From NCBI GenBank assembly GCA_947503935.1, contig CANNFR010000009.1, positions 118,501 to 182,500 of the forward strand: a stretch of DNA of 64,000 nucleotides, given 5' to 3'. The notes below the pieces were generated by a model, which worked only from the letters and a program-made list of their open reading frames with translations, was not told the origin of the DNA and did not search any database. This stretch comes from an uncultured Paracoccaceae bacterium. GTDB taxonomy: Bacteria > Pseudomonadota > Alphaproteobacteria > Rhodobacterales > Rhodobacteraceae. Made by a program: the position numbers and the translations under genes. Below, one piece after another: positions 54,929-64,000 of this stretch; within the stretch, counting starts at the first letter, position 1, and every line of letters starts with the position of its first letter.

Positions 54929-56418
54929 TACCTTCTGATACCGTTACGCCCAACACCTGGGCGTTCCTGCGCGACCCGATGATCGCGCCCACCGGGTTTC
55001 GCGAATATGATGCCCGCTGGCGCTATCCGGCCGAGATCAATTTGCCGGGGATGACGGCCCTTGGCCTCGGCCTCGGCACGCAGATGCACCGGCGGGGCAT
55101 CGCGCCCGCGATTGCCGTGGGCAACGATTACCGCGACTATTCGCTGGCGGTGAAGCAGGCGCTGATGCTGGGCCTGATCCAGGCGGGCATTCAGGTGCAT
55201 GATATCGGCCCGGCCCTGTCGCCCATGGCCTATTTCGCGCAGTTCCATCTGGATGTGCCTGCGGTCGCCATGGTCACCGCCAGCCACAATCCCAATGGCT
55301 GGACTGGCGTGAAGATGGGGTTTGAGCGCCCGCTGACCCATGGCCCGGATGAGATGGCCGAGCTGCGCGATATCGTGCTGGGCGGGCAGGGCGAGGCGCG
55401 CGCAGGCGGCGGCTATGCGCGCGCCGACGATGTGGCCGGCGCCTATATCGACGATCTTTGCGGCGATTTCCGCCTCTCGCGCTCTTTGCGGATCGTCTGC
55501 GCCACCGGCAACGGCACCGCCGGTGCCTTTGCCCCCCGTCTCCTTGAACGGATCGGGGTCGAGGTGATCCCGCTTCATACGGACCTGGATTACACCTTCC
55601 CCAATTACAACCCCAACCCCGAGGCCATGGAGATGTTGCACGACATGGCCCGCGCGGTGCGCGACCATAAGGCTGATCTGGCGCTGGGCTTCGACGGCGA
55701 TGGTGACCGCTGCGGCGTGGTGGATGACACGGGCGAGGAGATTTTCGCCGACAAGGTCGGCCTGATCCTGGCGCGCGACCTGATCGGGCTTTATCCCGGC
55801 GCGACCTTCGTGGTGGATGTGAAATCGACCGGGCTTTTCGCGACCGATCCGGTATTAGCGCAAGGCGGCGCCACGGTCGATTACTGGAAAACCGGCCACA
55901 GCCATATGAAGCGGCGGGTGCGCGATCTTGGCGCTCTGGCGGGGTTTGAGAAATCGGGGCATTACTTCCTCGCGCCCCCCATCGGGCGCGGCTACGATTG
56001 CGGGATGCGCGTGGCGGTTGAGCTCTGCCGCCTTCTGGATCGGAACCCGGATCGCACGATGTCCGACCTGCATGCGGCCTTGCCGCTAAGCTACACATCC
56101 CCAACCATGTCGCCCGCCTGCCCCGACACTCAGAAATACGCAGTTCTGGATCGGATCGTCGCGCGGTTGCGGAGGCTGGCGGCCGACGGCGGCAGCCTTG
56201 GGGGGCAGAAGATCACCGGTATCGTCACGGTCAACGGCGCGCGGGTGATGCTTGCCAATGGCGGCTGGGGTCTGGTGCGGGCCTCATCCAACACGCCGAA
56301 CCTTGTGGTGGTCTGCGAAAGCCCCGAAAGCCAGGCCGAACTGGCCGCGATATTTGCGGACCTCGATCAGGTGATCCGTACCGAACCTCTGGTCGGGGCC
56401 TATGACCAGACGCTTTGA
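54925..56418 (+). CDS. Phosphomannomutase/phosphoglucomutase
   Basis: The 497-residue alpha-D-phosphohexomutase has the phosphoserine loop TASHNPNGW with Ser near residue 120, the metal loop DGDGDR at 257-262, and a sugar-binding GFEKSGHYF. It interconverts mannose-6-phosphate and mannose-1-phosphate. It is translationally coupled with the guanylyltransferase gene. Confidence 0.95.
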   Translation: MIPSDTVTPNTWAFLRDPMIAPTGFREYDARWRYPAEINLPGMTALGLGLGTQMHRRGIAPAIAVGNDYRDYSLAVKQALMLGLIQAGIQVHDIGPALSPMAYFAQFHLDVPAVAMVTASHNPNGWTGVKMGFERPLTHGPDEMAELRDIVLGGQGEARAGGGYARADDVAGAYIDDLCGDFRLSRSLRIVCATGNGTAGAFAPRLLERIGVEVIPLHTDLDYTFPNYNPNPEAMEMLHDMARAVRDHKADLALGFDGDGDRCGVVDDTGEEIFADKVGLILARDLIGLYPGATFVVDVKSTGLFATDPVLAQGGATVDYWKTGHSHMKRRVRDLGALAGFEKSGHYFLAPPIGRGYDCGMRVAVELCRLLDRNPDRTMSDLHAALPLSYTSPTMSPACPDTQKYAVLDRIVARLRRLAADGGSLGGQKITGIVTVNGARVMLANGGWGLVRASSNTPNLVVVCESPESQAELAAIFADLDQVIRTEPLVGAYDQTL

Positions 56419-56484
56419 TGCGGCGCAAAGCGCTGGAGAAAGCCCGTCGCCGCCCGCCTGCGTGACCGGCTGCTTATCGGCCGG

Positions 56485-57234
56485 TCAGACCGAGATCGCG
56501 GCTTCGGTCAACGCGGGCAATGCGGGGTAATTCTCTGGTGCGATCAGGATGAACCGGGCGCCGTCACGGCCCCAGATGCGGGCTTCGAAAGGATCAAAGG
56601 ACCGGGTTTGGACAGTTCCATCGGCGGGCGCATCGCTGGCGATGAAACAAAGGGCCACCACCTGCCCCTCGGCATCTTTATACATCAATTGTCCGACGGG
56701 TTTTCCCGCCGCCACCAAAAGGCGCGCCCCTTGAAAGGTCAGACCTTCCGACGAGAAGTCGGGGATGGTGAAGCCGGTCCCGACCTGCGCGGTCAGCCAG
56801 GTGGTGATGTGGTCGGCCTCCGACGCGGGCACCTCGACCAGATGACGGGTCTGGGCGGCGTAGACCGCGTGGTATTCGGCGACATCGGCGACCCAGTCGC
56901 GTGGGCCGGGCTGGTTGCTGGCGCCTGCAAGATACCCGCCCGCGCCCGTCATTATGGCAAGCGCGACACTGGCGGCGACGGCCATCCAGGCGGGGGCCGC
57001 TTTCCGCGGCGCAGGGCCGGGGGCCGCCTCGATCGCCCGCGCCATGGCCAGCGGAACCGGCGCGTCAAGCAGCGCTGAAAACTCATCCATCGCGACCGCA
57101 TTGGCTGTGCGCAGGCTTTCCAGCTCGGCCCTGAGGGCGGGATCTTCCGCCAACCGGGTTTCCAGCGCGGCCGCCTCGTTGGGCGGCAATTCCCCGTCGA
57201 GATAGGCGCTCAGAATTGCTCCATCCTGCGTCAT
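56485..57234 (-). CDS. Transmembrane anti-sigma factor
   Basis: The 249-residue protein has an N-terminal cytoplasmic domain ([20 protein letters not shown], the anti-sigma pattern without zinc ligands), one membrane helix (about 83-105, [20 protein letters not shown]), and a periplasmic domain. It overlaps the sigma-factor gene by four bases, so it should bind and restrain that sigma factor. The signal is unknown. Confidence 0.92.
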   Translation of the reverse strand: MTQDGAILSAYLDGELPPNEAAALETRLAEDPALRAELESLRTANAVAMDEFSALLDAPVPLAMARAIEAAPGPAPRKAAPAWMAVAASVALAIMTGAGGYLAGASNQPGPRDWVADVAEYHAVYAAQTRHLVEVPASEADHITTWLTAQVGTGFTIPDFSSEGLTFQGARLLVAAGKPVGQLMYKDAEGQVVALCFIASDAPADGTVQTRSFDPFEARIWGRDGARFILIAPENYPALPALTEAAISV

Positions 57235-57740
57235 TGCGACACCTGTTCGGATTTGTTCAACTGATCGGCCAGGATCTGGCGCGCGCGGTGGATGCGGCTC
57301 ATCACGGTGCCCTTGGGAATGTCGAGGTGGCTTGCGGCCTCATCATAGCTGTAGCCCTCGACACTGACGAGCAGCAAGACTTCGGCAAAGCCTTCGGGCA
57401 AAGCGGCCAGACGGCCCAGCAACTGGGCCGCCGCAAGATGGCTTTCGCCGGTGATGTCGGTGCGCAATTCGGGGGCCTCGGCCGCATCGATCTGTCCCGC
57501 GCCCTGGCGGACCTTGTGCTTGCGTGTTTCGCTGATCCACAGATTGCGGGTGATGCGGAACACCCACCGGTCAAGGCCCTGCGCGCGGTCCCAGCTATCG
57601 GCGCGCGACATTGCGCGCATGCAGGCCTCCTGCACCAGATCGTCGGCTTCGGTGGCATTGCGGGTCAGGCTGACTGCATAGCGGCGCAGCCGCGGCAAAA
57701 GCGCCACCAGATCTTTCTTGAGCAATGTCAGATCCGACAT
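57231..57740 (-). CDS. ECF-type RNA polymerase sigma factor
   Basis: The 169-residue protein has sigma region 2 ([50 protein letters not shown]) and region 4 ([35 protein letters not shown]). ATG 57740 has AAGGGG five bases upstream. An in-frame ATG at 57854 lies downstream of a possible ECF promoter and would add 38 residues. Likely targets are its own operon and one or both fasciclin genes nearby. Confidence 0.92.
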   Translation of the reverse strand: MSDLTLLKKDLVALLPRLRRYAVSLTRNATEADDLVQEACMRAMSRADSWDRAQGLDRWVFRITRNLWISETRKHKVRQGAGQIDAAEAPELRTDITGESHLAAAQLLGRLAALPEGFAEVLLLVSVEGYSYDEAASHLDIPKGTVMSRIHRARQILADQLNKSEQVSQ

Positions 57741-57893
57741 CGGCGCCCCTTGTTCCCGTGCTCGCGGCCGTTCTGAGCATGTGCTGTCCCAAGCGATCCC
57801 CATGGCCGTCCGCGCCGGCGACGCTATGCGCAATGCGGTTTGTGATGCAACCATAACCAATCACTTCCCTTCAAAGCGCGGTTTCAAAGCCTT

Positions 57894-57919
57894 TACGCGT
57901 CAGGCCTGGGAAAAATTCC
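57894..57919 (-). promoter_or_regulatory. Candidate ECF promoter for the sigma/anti-sigma operon
   Basis: On the minus strand GGAAT (57919-57915), 17 bases, then CGTA (57897-57894) resembles ECF promoters with a GAA -35 and a CGT -10. It would give a leader of about 147 bases to ATG 57740. Support is by pattern only. Confidence 0.35.
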
Positions 57920-58025
57920 CGCGTGCAGTGAAGATCTAAAGCGCATGGAAGTTGACACGCAGCCGACCATCAGACGGCACGCATGTGAAATGATCTTTCC
58001 TGTTTACAGATATCCTCAGGGGGGT

Positions 58026-58075
58026 GCGGGGGGCAGAATGCCCCCCGCTTCGGTCGGATCGCGAAGGCGATCCGA
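58026..58075 (-). terminator. Two adjacent hairpins after the first fasciclin gene
   Basis: A perfect 10-bp stem with a 3-base loop (58026-58048) and a perfect 9-bp stem with a 4-base loop (58054-58075) follow the fasciclin stop codon on the minus strand. No T run is present, so they may stop RNA polymerase with Rho or protect the mRNA end. Confidence 0.65.
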
Positions 58076-58084
58076 GTTCTCTTG

Positions 58085-58582
58085 TCAGTTCGACGGGATC
58101 AGAACCTTGTCGATCACATGGATCACGCCGTTCGAAGCCATGATATCGGCCTGGATCACGTTCGAGCGGTTGACCCGCACGCCGCTGTGACGGCCATCGA
58201 CATGCACGTTCGATCCCTGAACGGTGGCCACCTGCAGCCGCTGACCGGCCAGTTGGTCCGATGTGACCGCACCCGGCACAACATGATAGGTCAGGATCGA
58301 AATCAGCTGATCCTTGTTCTCGGGCCGCAGCAGGTTTTCAACCGTGCCGGCGGGCAGCGCGTCAAAGGCCGCGTTCGTCGGCGCGAAGACGGTGAAGGGC
58401 CCATCGCTTTTCAGCGTATCGACCAGATCGGCGGCCGAGACGGCGGCGACAAGGGTTGAAAACTGGCTGTTCGATGACGCGATATCGACGATATCGGGCT
58501 GTGTCATCACCGGTGCGCAGGCGGCGACAAGGCCGGTGAGGCCGACGGCGGCGGTCAGTTTGAGTGCGGTTCTGCGGTTCAT
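58085..58582 (-). CDS. Fasciclin-domain lipoprotein
   Basis: The 165-residue protein has an RR-containing signal peptide (NRRTALKLTAAVGLTGL) and a lipobox AACA, then one FAS1 domain with [31 protein letters not shown] and the conserved [13 protein letters not shown] end. FAS1 domains mediate adhesion or matrix contacts. It is a close paralogue of the next gene upstream and shares its strand, but a terminator separates them. Confidence 0.92.
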   Translation of the reverse strand: MNRRTALKLTAAVGLTGLVAACAPVMTQPDIVDIASSNSQFSTLVAAVSAADLVDTLKSDGPFTVFAPTNAAFDALPAGTVENLLRPENKDQLISILTYHVVPGAVTSDQLAGQRLQVATVQGSNVHVDGRHSGVRVNRSNVIQADIMASNGVIHVIDKVLIPSN

Positions 58583-58615
58583 TGAAGGATCCCCCTCTCT
58601 ATCTCTGTTTTCGTA

Positions 58616-58648
58616 AGAAAAAGGGCGGAGACTTTTCCTCCGCCCTTC
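58616..58648 (-). terminator. Rho-independent terminator between the fasciclin genes
   Basis: On the minus strand AAGGGCGGAG and CTCCGCCCTT form a 10-bp stem with a 7-base loop followed by a T tract (CTTTTTC). It lies directly after the stop of the fasciclin gene ending at 58664. Confidence 0.85.
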
Positions 58649-58663
58649 CGATTTCCGGCCCGA

Positions 58664-59146
58664 TTACATCGCGGGCAGGATGACCTTGTCGATCACATGG
58701 ATCACGCCGTTCGACGTCTCGATGTCGGCGGTCACCACATTGGCGTCATTCACCATCACGCCGCCTTCGGTCATGATGGTCACTTCACCACCCTGAACGG
58801 TGGCCGCCTGCATGTCGTTCGACAGATCGCCCGACATCACTTTGCCCGGAACCACGTGGTAGGTCAGGATAGCAACCAGCTGATCCTTGTTTTCGGGCAG
58901 AAGCAGGTTTTCGACCGTGCCTTCGGGCAGGGCCGCGAAAGCCTCATCAGTCGGCGCGAAGACGGTGAACGGGCCTTCGCTCTTCAGCGTATCCACCAGA
59001 TCGGCGGCCTGGACGGCAGCGACCAGCGTGGTGAAGCTACCGGCCTCAACGGCCGTGTCGACGATGTCTTTCGAATGGCTCATGGCAAAGGCCGACGTCG
59101 CGACGGCGCCTGCTGCGGTGAGCGCGATGAAAGTTCTGCGGAACAT
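58664..59146 (-). CDS. Secreted fasciclin-domain protein
   Basis: The 160-residue product has a signal peptide ([16 protein letters not shown]) without a lipobox and one FAS1 domain with [31 protein letters not shown] and [13 protein letters not shown]. It is likely released to the periplasm or outside. ATG 59146 follows GGAG by six bases. A candidate ECF promoter lies 53 bases upstream. It is the paralogue of the lipoprotein form at 58085. Confidence 0.93.
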   Translation of the reverse strand: MFRRTFIALTAAGAVATSAFAMSHSKDIVDTAVEAGSFTTLVAAVQAADLVDTLKSEGPFTVFAPTDEAFAALPEGTVENLLLPENKDQLVAILTYHVVPGKVMSGDLSNDMQAATVQGGEVTIMTEGGVMVNDANVVTADIETSNGVIHVIDKVILPAM

Positions 59147-59198
59147 TGTATTCTCCCATAGTTGTGCCGATGCCGTTTGTGGCTGGCATCGAGACACT

Positions 59199-59223
59199 TA
59201 CGGCGGGTTGACCGGATTGGTTC
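59199..59223 (-). promoter_or_regulatory. Candidate ECF promoter for the fasciclin gene
   Basis: Minus strand GAACC (59223-59219), 16 bases, then CGTA (59202-59199). The -10 matches the candidate in front of the nearby sigma operon (CGTAA), and the leader would be about 46 bases. Confidence 0.42.
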
Positions 59224-59428
59224 ACAGGGGGTTTCCGCCGATCGCGGATTTTCGCGCCTTGACCGAAACGCTGCCTGGGCTAAGCGGCGGGGAAATCCGA
59301 TTTCCAGTCACGTATCAGTGACCCAAGGTGATCCACCGTGACCGATGGTCGGGTATCCGCGGGGCGGTTTGGCCCCTTGCCCCGGCAGCCGCTTCATTCC
59401 AGTGTCGGGGCGAAATGGGCCGGAGGAT

Positions 59429-60940
59429 ATGGATGTGATTATGGAGTGGACCGCGCGGGTGCTTGAGGTGCTGGCGCTGGGTTTTGTTCTGGTCATTGGG
59501 TCGGTGGCGGCCATTGTCGTGATCTTCTTCATCATCGACCGGACGCAGACCCATGACGCGATCCGGCGCAATTATCCGGTGATCGGGCGGTTTCGCGAGC
59601 TCTTCAGCAAGCTGGGCGAATTCTTTCGCCAGTATTTCTTCGCGATGGACCGCGAGGAGATGCCGTTCAACCGCGCGCAGCGCGAATGGGTCAAGCGCGC
59701 GGGCGAGGGGATGGGCAACACCGTGGCTTTCGGCTCAACCCGAAACCTTGGCATCCCCGGAACGCCGATCTTCGTGCCGGCCGCCTTCCCGCCGCTGGAT
59801 GAACAGGCCGCTAGGACCGAGCCGATGTTGATCGGCCCCGGCGCGCGGCATCCTTTCATGGCGCCGTCGTTTTTCAATATCTCGGGCATGAGTTACGGCG
59901 CGATCTCGCGCCCGGCCGTTCAGGCCTTGTCGAAGGGCGCCAAGGCCGCTGGCATCTGGATGAACACGGGCGAGGGCGGGCTGTCGCCCTTTCATCTGGA
60001 AGGTGGCGCGGACATCGTCTTTCAGATCGGCACAGCCAAGTATGGCGTGCGCGATGCCGAGGGGCGGCTGTCGGATGACAAGTTGCGCGCGGTGGCGGAA
60101 TATCCTCAGGTCCGGATGTTCGAGATCAAACTCAGCCAGGGCGCCAAGCCAGGCAAGGGGGGCATCCTGCCGGCCGAGAAGGTGTCGGCCGAGATCGCAG
60201 GCATCCGCGGCATTGCCGAGGGGCAGCCCAGCATCTCGCCCAACCGCCATGTCGAGGTTGACGATTGGGGCGATCTTCTGGATCTGATCGGCCATATCCG
60301 CGAGGTGACGGGCAAGCCGGTGGGGTTCAAGGCGGTCGTCGGATCGGCCGAGCAGTTTCGTGAGCTGTTCGAATTGATCCATCATCGCGGTGCTGATTGC
60401 GCGCCTGATTTCATCACCATCGATGGTGGCGAGGGCGGCACGGGGGCGGCGCCCATGCCGCTGATGGATCTCGTGGGGCTGCCGATCCGCGAGGCGCTGC
60501 TGGTCGTGTCGGACATGCGCGATGCGATGGGGCTGAAAGACCGGATTCGCCTCGTGGCCAGCGGCAAGCTGGTGAACCCCGGCGATGTCGCCTGGGCGAT
60601 CTGTGCGGGTGCTGATTTCGTCACCTCGGGGCGGGGGTTCATGTTTGCGCTGGGCTGTATCCAGGCGCTGAAGTGCAACAAGAACACCTGCCCGACAGGC
60701 ATCACCACCCATGACAAACGTCTGCAAAAAGGTCTGGTGGTGGAAGAGAAGTGGCATCGGGTGCAGCATTACGCCGAAAGCATCGTGAAAGAGGTTGAGA
60801 CCATTGCCCATTCCGTTGGCGTCACCGAACCGCGCCTGATGCGGCGGCGGCATGTGCGGCTGGTGCAAGCCAATGGGTCTTCGGTGCCGATGCATGAGTT
60901 GTTCCCCAGGTCCGAACCGGTGCACTTCAAGGCGGGCTGA
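59429..60940 (+). CDS. FMN-binding glutamate synthase family protein
   Basis: The 503-residue protein has one N-terminal membrane helix (about 10-33) and the GltB-type FMN/synthase domain: FFNISGMSYGAISRPAVQAL, MNTGEGGLSPFH, DFITIDGGEGGTGAAPMPL and a Cys motif CNKNTCPTGITTHD that resembles the iron-sulfur site of glutamate synthase. The glutaminase domain is absent, so it is not a complete GltB. The start is uncertain between ATG 59429 and 59441. The reaction is unknown. Confidence 0.9.
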   Translation: MDVIMEWTARVLEVLALGFVLVIGSVAAIVVIFFIIDRTQTHDAIRRNYPVIGRFRELFSKLGEFFRQYFFAMDREEMPFNRAQREWVKRAGEGMGNTVAFGSTRNLGIPGTPIFVPAAFPPLDEQAARTEPMLIGPGARHPFMAPSFFNISGMSYGAISRPAVQALSKGAKAAGIWMNTGEGGLSPFHLEGGADIVFQIGTAKYGVRDAEGRLSDDKLRAVAEYPQVRMFEIKLSQGAKPGKGGILPAEKVSAEIAGIRGIAEGQPSISPNRHVEVDDWGDLLDLIGHIREVTGKPVGFKAVVGSAEQFRELFELIHHRGADCAPDFITIDGGEGGTGAAPMPLMDLVGLPIREALLVVSDMRDAMGLKDRIRLVASGKLVNPGDVAWAICAGADFVTSGRGFMFALGCIQALKCNKNTCPTGITTHDKRLQKGLVVEEKWHRVQHYAESIVKEVETIAHSVGVTEPRLMRRRHVRLVQANGSSVPMHELFPRSEPVHFKAG

Positions 60941-61055
60941 CCCCCCTTCGGATTGAACCGGATGGCCGCGGCCCGCGACACATGTCGTGCAGGCAAGGCT
61001 TGACCTCTTCGGGGTCTGTTGCGGATCATGCCTGCGAAACCGGGGGGAGAGAGCG

Positions 61056-61946
61056 ATGAGACGCAGCCTTTTCATTCTATGGGCCCTTCTGGCCGCGCCT
61101 GCCTTTGCGCAGGATGTTGAGGGCAGCGCCGACCATCCGCTGGTTGGCCGGTACGAGGGCAGCACCATCCGCGCCTATGAGGCGCGGGAATTCGATCAGG
61201 TCTCGGTCGCCCGCGCAAAGGATGAGGTGGGCAAGGTCGAAGGCGCCGTCACCCGGCTGTCCTACGCCTATCCGCCCGAGACGGCGCTGGTGCAGATCGC
61301 CCGGAATTTCGTTCTTGCGCTTGAGGACAAGGGCTTCGACATTCTGCTGAATTGCGACAGCCGGGGCGAGTGTGGCGCGATCAGCTATGATGTAGAGCAG
61401 TTCGGCAATTCGCCGTCCTGGGCGGATTCGTTCAACTTCCGCTATGTGATGGGCACGCGGGAAGGCGCCGAGGGCGTGGTGCATGCGACGCTGTTTCTGT
61501 CCGAGAACAATGGCAATGCGTTGTCGGTAGTGACGGTGACCGAGGAAGAGGCGATGGCCTTCCGCATGATCGACGCGGCCGAGATGCAGTCCGAGATTTC
61601 CGAGACGGGGCGCGTGGCGCTCTACGGTATCCAGTTCGACACCGATGAGGCCACGATCAAACCCGAAAGTGAACCGACCCTGGCCGAGATGGCGGCGTTC
61701 CTGACCGCCAATCCCGGCCTGTCGGTGGTGATCGTGGGGCATACCGACAACCAGGGCAGCATGGAATACAACCTCGGCCTCTCCGCCCGGCGGGCCGAGG
61801 CTGTGCGCGACGCGCTGGTGTCCCAGCACGGCATCGCAGCTGACCGCATGACCCATGCGGGCGCGGGCTTCCTGGCCCCGGTCGCCACGAACACGACCGA
61901 AGCAGGCCGCGCCCTGAACCGGAGGGTTGAGATCATCGCGCGCTGA
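61056..61946 (+). CDS. OmpA-family protein with DUF4892-like N-terminal domain
   Basis: The 296-residue secreted protein has a signal peptide (LFILWALLAAPAFAQ), an N-terminal domain (about 30-175) with SYAYPPETALVQIARNF like DUF4892, and a C-terminal OmpA peptidoglycan-binding domain from about 190 (FDTDEATIKPESEPTL, VVIVGHTDNQGS, YNLGLSARRAEAVRDAL). It probably links the outer membrane to the cell wall. GGGGGGAGAGAG precedes the ATG. Confidence 0.92.
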   Translation: MRRSLFILWALLAAPAFAQDVEGSADHPLVGRYEGSTIRAYEAREFDQVSVARAKDEVGKVEGAVTRLSYAYPPETALVQIARNFVLALEDKGFDILLNCDSRGECGAISYDVEQFGNSPSWADSFNFRYVMGTREGAEGVVHATLFLSENNGNALSVVTVTEEEAMAFRMIDAAEMQSEISETGRVALYGIQFDTDEATIKPESEPTLAEMAAFLTANPGLSVVIVGHTDNQGSMEYNLGLSARRAEAVRDALVSQHGIAADRMTHAGAGFLAPVATNTTEAGRALNRRVEIIAR

Positions 61947-62735
61947 TCATTCCCCCCTTGCGGGGGAGGCGGCGGAACCGGCCAGGATACCGCCGTCGAT
62001 GGTAATCTCGGACCCGGTCATATAGGCAGCCTCGTCCGAGGCCAGCATCACGCAGATCGCCGCGACCTCCTCAACCGTGCCGAAGCGGCGCATCGGTGTG
62101 TCGGCGACAATGGCTGCCATGCGGGCATCACGGTCAGCGCCGCTGCCCAGCATCGGCTCCCACATGGGCGTCAGGATCGCTGCCGGATGGATCGAGTTGC
62201 AGCGGATGTTCAGCCCCTCTTCGGCGCAATAGAGCGCCACGCTTTTGGTGTGGTTGCGGATTGCCGCTTTGGACGAGGCATAGGCCGCCGCACGGGGGAC
62301 GCCGATCATTCCAGAGCGGGAGGATATGTTGATGATCGCCCCTGAAGGCCGCCCGCGCATCGCAGAGATGGCATAACGACAGCCAAGGAATGTACCGTCG
62401 AGGTTGGTACGATGGACCGCGCGCCAATCGTCCAGGCTGGCATGTTCGGGGTCATGAGGGCAGGGGGCGCCCTCAAGCCCCGTGATGCCTGCATTGTTCA
62501 CAAGGATGTCGATGGCGGGAAAGGCCTTCGCAAAGGTTTGCCAATCGGCCTCGTCAGCCACATCAAGCTTGGCGTGCTGTGCGCCGATCTGCTGGGCTAT
62601 TGCCAAGGCGGCAGCCTCATCGCGATCGGTGACGATCACCTCGGCGCCCTCGGCCCTAAAGGCGTGGGCGATGGCGGCGCCGATGCCGCGGCCCGCGCCG
62701 GTGATGACGCAGGTCTTCTGGTTCAAGCGATGCAT
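61947..62735 (-). CDS. SDR family oxidoreductase
   Basis: The 262-residue dehydrogenase has [29 protein letters not shown] and the catalytic YASSK (Tyr152, Lys156), with a typical C-terminal [15 protein letters not shown] 62735 has GGAG six bases upstream; an upstream TTG would add five residues. It ends immediately at the OmpA stop (convergent). The substrate is unknown. Confidence 0.92.
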   Translation of the reverse strand: MHRLNQKTCVITGAGRGIGAAIAHAFRAEGAEVIVTDRDEAAALAIAQQIGAQHAKLDVADEADWQTFAKAFPAIDILVNNAGITGLEGAPCPHDPEHASLDDWRAVHRTNLDGTFLGCRYAISAMRGRPSGAIINISSRSGMIGVPRAAAYASSKAAIRNHTKSVALYCAEEGLNIRCNSIHPAAILTPMWEPMLGSGADRDARMAAIVADTPMRRFGTVEEVAAICVMLASDEAAYMTGSEITIDGGILAGSAASPARGE

Positions 62736-62985
62736 GGGATACTCCGTCAAGTCGGGCCGCCCGAAAAGGGCGGCAGGGGTAAAGCAATGGGGCTGTGGGT
62801 TAGCCTTGGTGCTTGATCACCGGACCTACTCCTGAAGTATGCCCAAGCGATAACAGTGCGGTTTCACCCGGTCAATCGCGTGCGGTCACGTCACCCAACG
62901 TCTTCGTGAGGCGGGTGACACAGGGTTGGCCGATGCGCTGGATCGTTGCATCTATAGGGCAACGTGTAAGGAAGGGTTTCGACAA
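62736..62985. other. Intergenic region between divergent SDR and msrP
   Basis: This 250-base region must hold the promoters of both genes. It has a small hairpin (CCGCCC 62757-62762 with GGGCGG 62768-62773) near the SDR start. No other clear site was found. Confidence 0.45.
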
Positions 62986-63879
62986 ATGTATCGCTTTAAG
63001 ACCGATCTGAAATGGTCCGATGTCACGCCCCGGGCTGATTTTTTGAACCGGCGGCAGGTGCTGGCGGCGGCAGGTGCTGCGGCGCTTGTGCGGCCCGCGA
63101 TGGCGCAAGAGACGGGGCTGGAGCCCAACACGTTTGAAGAGATCACGTCCTACAACAACTTCTACGAATTCGGGACCGGCAAGGATGACCCCAAGAAGAA
63201 TGCCGGGTCGCTGACAACCGACCCCTGGGCGATTGTTGTCGACGGGTTGGTCGAGCGGCCGGGCACCTACGATCTGGCCGACATCATGGCCGGCAAGGAT
63301 ATCGAGGAGCGGATCTATCGCTTCCGCTGCGTTGAGGCGTGGAGCATGGTGATCCCCTGGAACGGGTTCCAGCTGAGCGCGCTTCTCGATCAGGTCGGCG
63401 TGCAGCCCGGCGCCAGGTATGTGGCGTTCGAGACGCTGGTGCGGCCCGAGGAGATGCCGGGGCAGAATTACCCGATCCTCGACTGGCCCTATGTCGAAGG
63501 CTTGCGCCTGGACGAGGCGATGCATCCCCTGACGCTGATGGCGACGGGCATCTATGGTGAGCCGATGCCGAACCAGAACGGCGCGCCGATCCGTCTGGTC
63601 GTGCCTTGGAAATATGGCTTCAAGAGCATCAAGAGCATCGTGCGGATCAGCCTGACGGAAGATGAGCCGCCCGCGACCTGGAATATCCAGAACCCGCGCG
63701 AATACGGCTTCTATAGTAATGTGAACCCTGAAGTGGATCACCCGCGCTGGTCACAGGCGACGGAACGCAAGATCGGCGGCGGGCTGTTCTCCAAACGGCA
63801 AGAGACGCTGATGTTCAACGGTTATGCCGATGAGGTGGCTGGGCTTTATACCGATATGGACCTGACCAAGTTCTTCTGA
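62986..63879 (+). CDS. msrP: Methionine-sulfoxide reductase catalytic subunit MsrP
   Basis: MsrP is a periplasmic molybdenum enzyme that repairs oxidised methionines in envelope proteins. The 297-residue protein has a twin-arginine signal ([14 protein letters not shown]), the molybdenum-ligand Cys near residue 115 in [15 protein letters not shown], and [19 protein letters not shown]. It overlaps msrQ by one base, so the MsrPQ system is complete in gene order. Confidence 0.96.
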   Translation: MYRFKTDLKWSDVTPRADFLNRRQVLAAAGAAALVRPAMAQETGLEPNTFEEITSYNNFYEFGTGKDDPKKNAGSLTTDPWAIVVDGLVERPGTYDLADIMAGKDIEERIYRFRCVEAWSMVIPWNGFQLSALLDQVGVQPGARYVAFETLVRPEEMPGQNYPILDWPYVEGLRLDEAMHPLTLMATGIYGEPMPNQNGAPIRLVVPWKYGFKSIKSIVRISLTEDEPPATWNIQNPREYGFYSNVNPEVDHPRWSQATERKIGGGLFSKRQETLMFNGYADEVAGLYTDMDLTKFF

Positions 63880-64000
63880 TGGTGGCGCAGGCGATCAATG
63901 GCGCGTTGCGCCGCGTGCCGGCCTGGCCGCTCTACCCCTTGGGGATGTTGCCCGCGGTATGGCTTTGGTATTTGGGTCTGACCGGCGGCCTGGGCGTTGA
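63879..64000 (+). CDS. msrQ: MsrQ heme-binding membrane subunit (5' part)
   Basis: The last 122 bases encode about 40 residues from an ATG in the msrP stop codon. WPLYPLGMLPAVWLWYLGLT matches the first membrane segment region of MsrQ, which passes electrons from the quinone pool to MsrP. The gene continues beyond the window. Confidence 0.88.
   Translation, partial: MVAQAINGALRRVPAWPLYPLGMLPAVWLWYLGLTGGLGV

Larger units (their letters stand above)
57741..58084. other. Intergenic region between the sigma and fasciclin genes
   Basis: This 344-base stretch holds no supported separate gene. It contains a candidate ECF promoter at 57894-57919 and two strong hairpins at its right end. The part next to the sigma gene can be read as an N-terminal extension of that gene, which is not protein-like. 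Confidence 0.5.

Noticed and set aside
56463..56487. Hairpin between the phosphomannomutase and anti-sigma genes
   Set aside because: The stem has only seven pairs with a long loop, includes a stop codon, and no T run follows.
59735..61168. 477-codon minus-strand frame
   Set aside because: It is antisense to the glutamate synthase-family gene and Arg/His-rich without family motifs.

Overview
The window is a high-GC stretch of a free-living alphaproteobacterial chromosome, most probably Rhodobacteraceae (Roseobacter/Rhodobacter group). The signs are an RpoE/ChrR singlet-oxygen regulator pair facing a five-gene operon in the order I know from Rhodobacter sphaeroides, the heparinase-like/purH/lspA order, a branched-chain-type ABC cluster flanked by acyl-CoA ligases, DUF1244, DUF3035, DUF3775 and YjbH/YjbF families, and pervasive 1-4 bp start/stop overlaps. 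No rRNA, tRNA, CRISPR, insertion sequence or phage gene was seen. The species cannot be named from sequence alone.

Layout. 1-10.8 kb: heparinase II/III-like protein, purH, lspA, a DUF3035 lipoprotein, two M16 peptidase-family proteins (one with and one without the zinc motif), a small Cys-rich protein with an in-frame stop, mutL and rmuC. 10.9-17.4 kb: chrR and rpoE on the minus strand, and a divergent operon (FAD oxidoreductase, DUF1365, MFS, DUF3833, SDR), with one RpoE-type promoter readable in each direction between them. 17.4-22.1 kb: a membrane-anchored protein with 17 leucine-rich-like repeats, two saccharopine dehydrogenase-family genes, and an orphan gene. 22.1-35.3 kb: a response regulator and hybrid histidine kinase divergent from an acyl-CoA ligase, a complete branched-chain-type ABC transporter, an App1-type phosphatase and a second adenylate-forming ligase. 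This looks like a sensed, transported and CoA-activated carboxylic acid system.

35.3-40.9 kb: a pseudo-caspase/peptidoglycan-binding protein, then a lower-GC accessory patch with a frameshifted FAD oxidoreductase, a SnoaL-like protein, a 2TM protein and a nitroreductase; an FNR-type box lies between the last two divergent genes. 40.9-50.5 kb: housekeeping genes (rplT, rpmI, pyk, an N-formylglutamate amidohydrolase family gene, HAD hydrolase, DUF1244, a flavoprotein dehydrogenase, SPFH/NfeD pair, rppH, a methyltransferase). 50.6-56.4 kb: a polysaccharide unit (YjbH, YjbF, mannose-1-phosphate guanylyltransferase, phosphomannomutase). 56.5-59.2 kb: an ECF sigma/anti-sigma pair next to two fasciclin-domain proteins. 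59.4-64 kb: an FMN-binding glutamate synthase-family protein, an OmpA-family protein, an SDR, msrP, and the start of msrQ, which runs off the window.

The most distinctive signals are the mirrored RpoE promoters, which also decide the start codons of both divergent genes; two broken genes (a premature TGA at 7696 and a one-base loss in a C run at 38196-38200); the perfect palindrome at 24753-24769 in front of the ligase/ABC cluster; and three consecutive 7-5-7 hairpins between the binding-protein and ATPase genes. Functions rest on family recognition by eye, since no search could be run.
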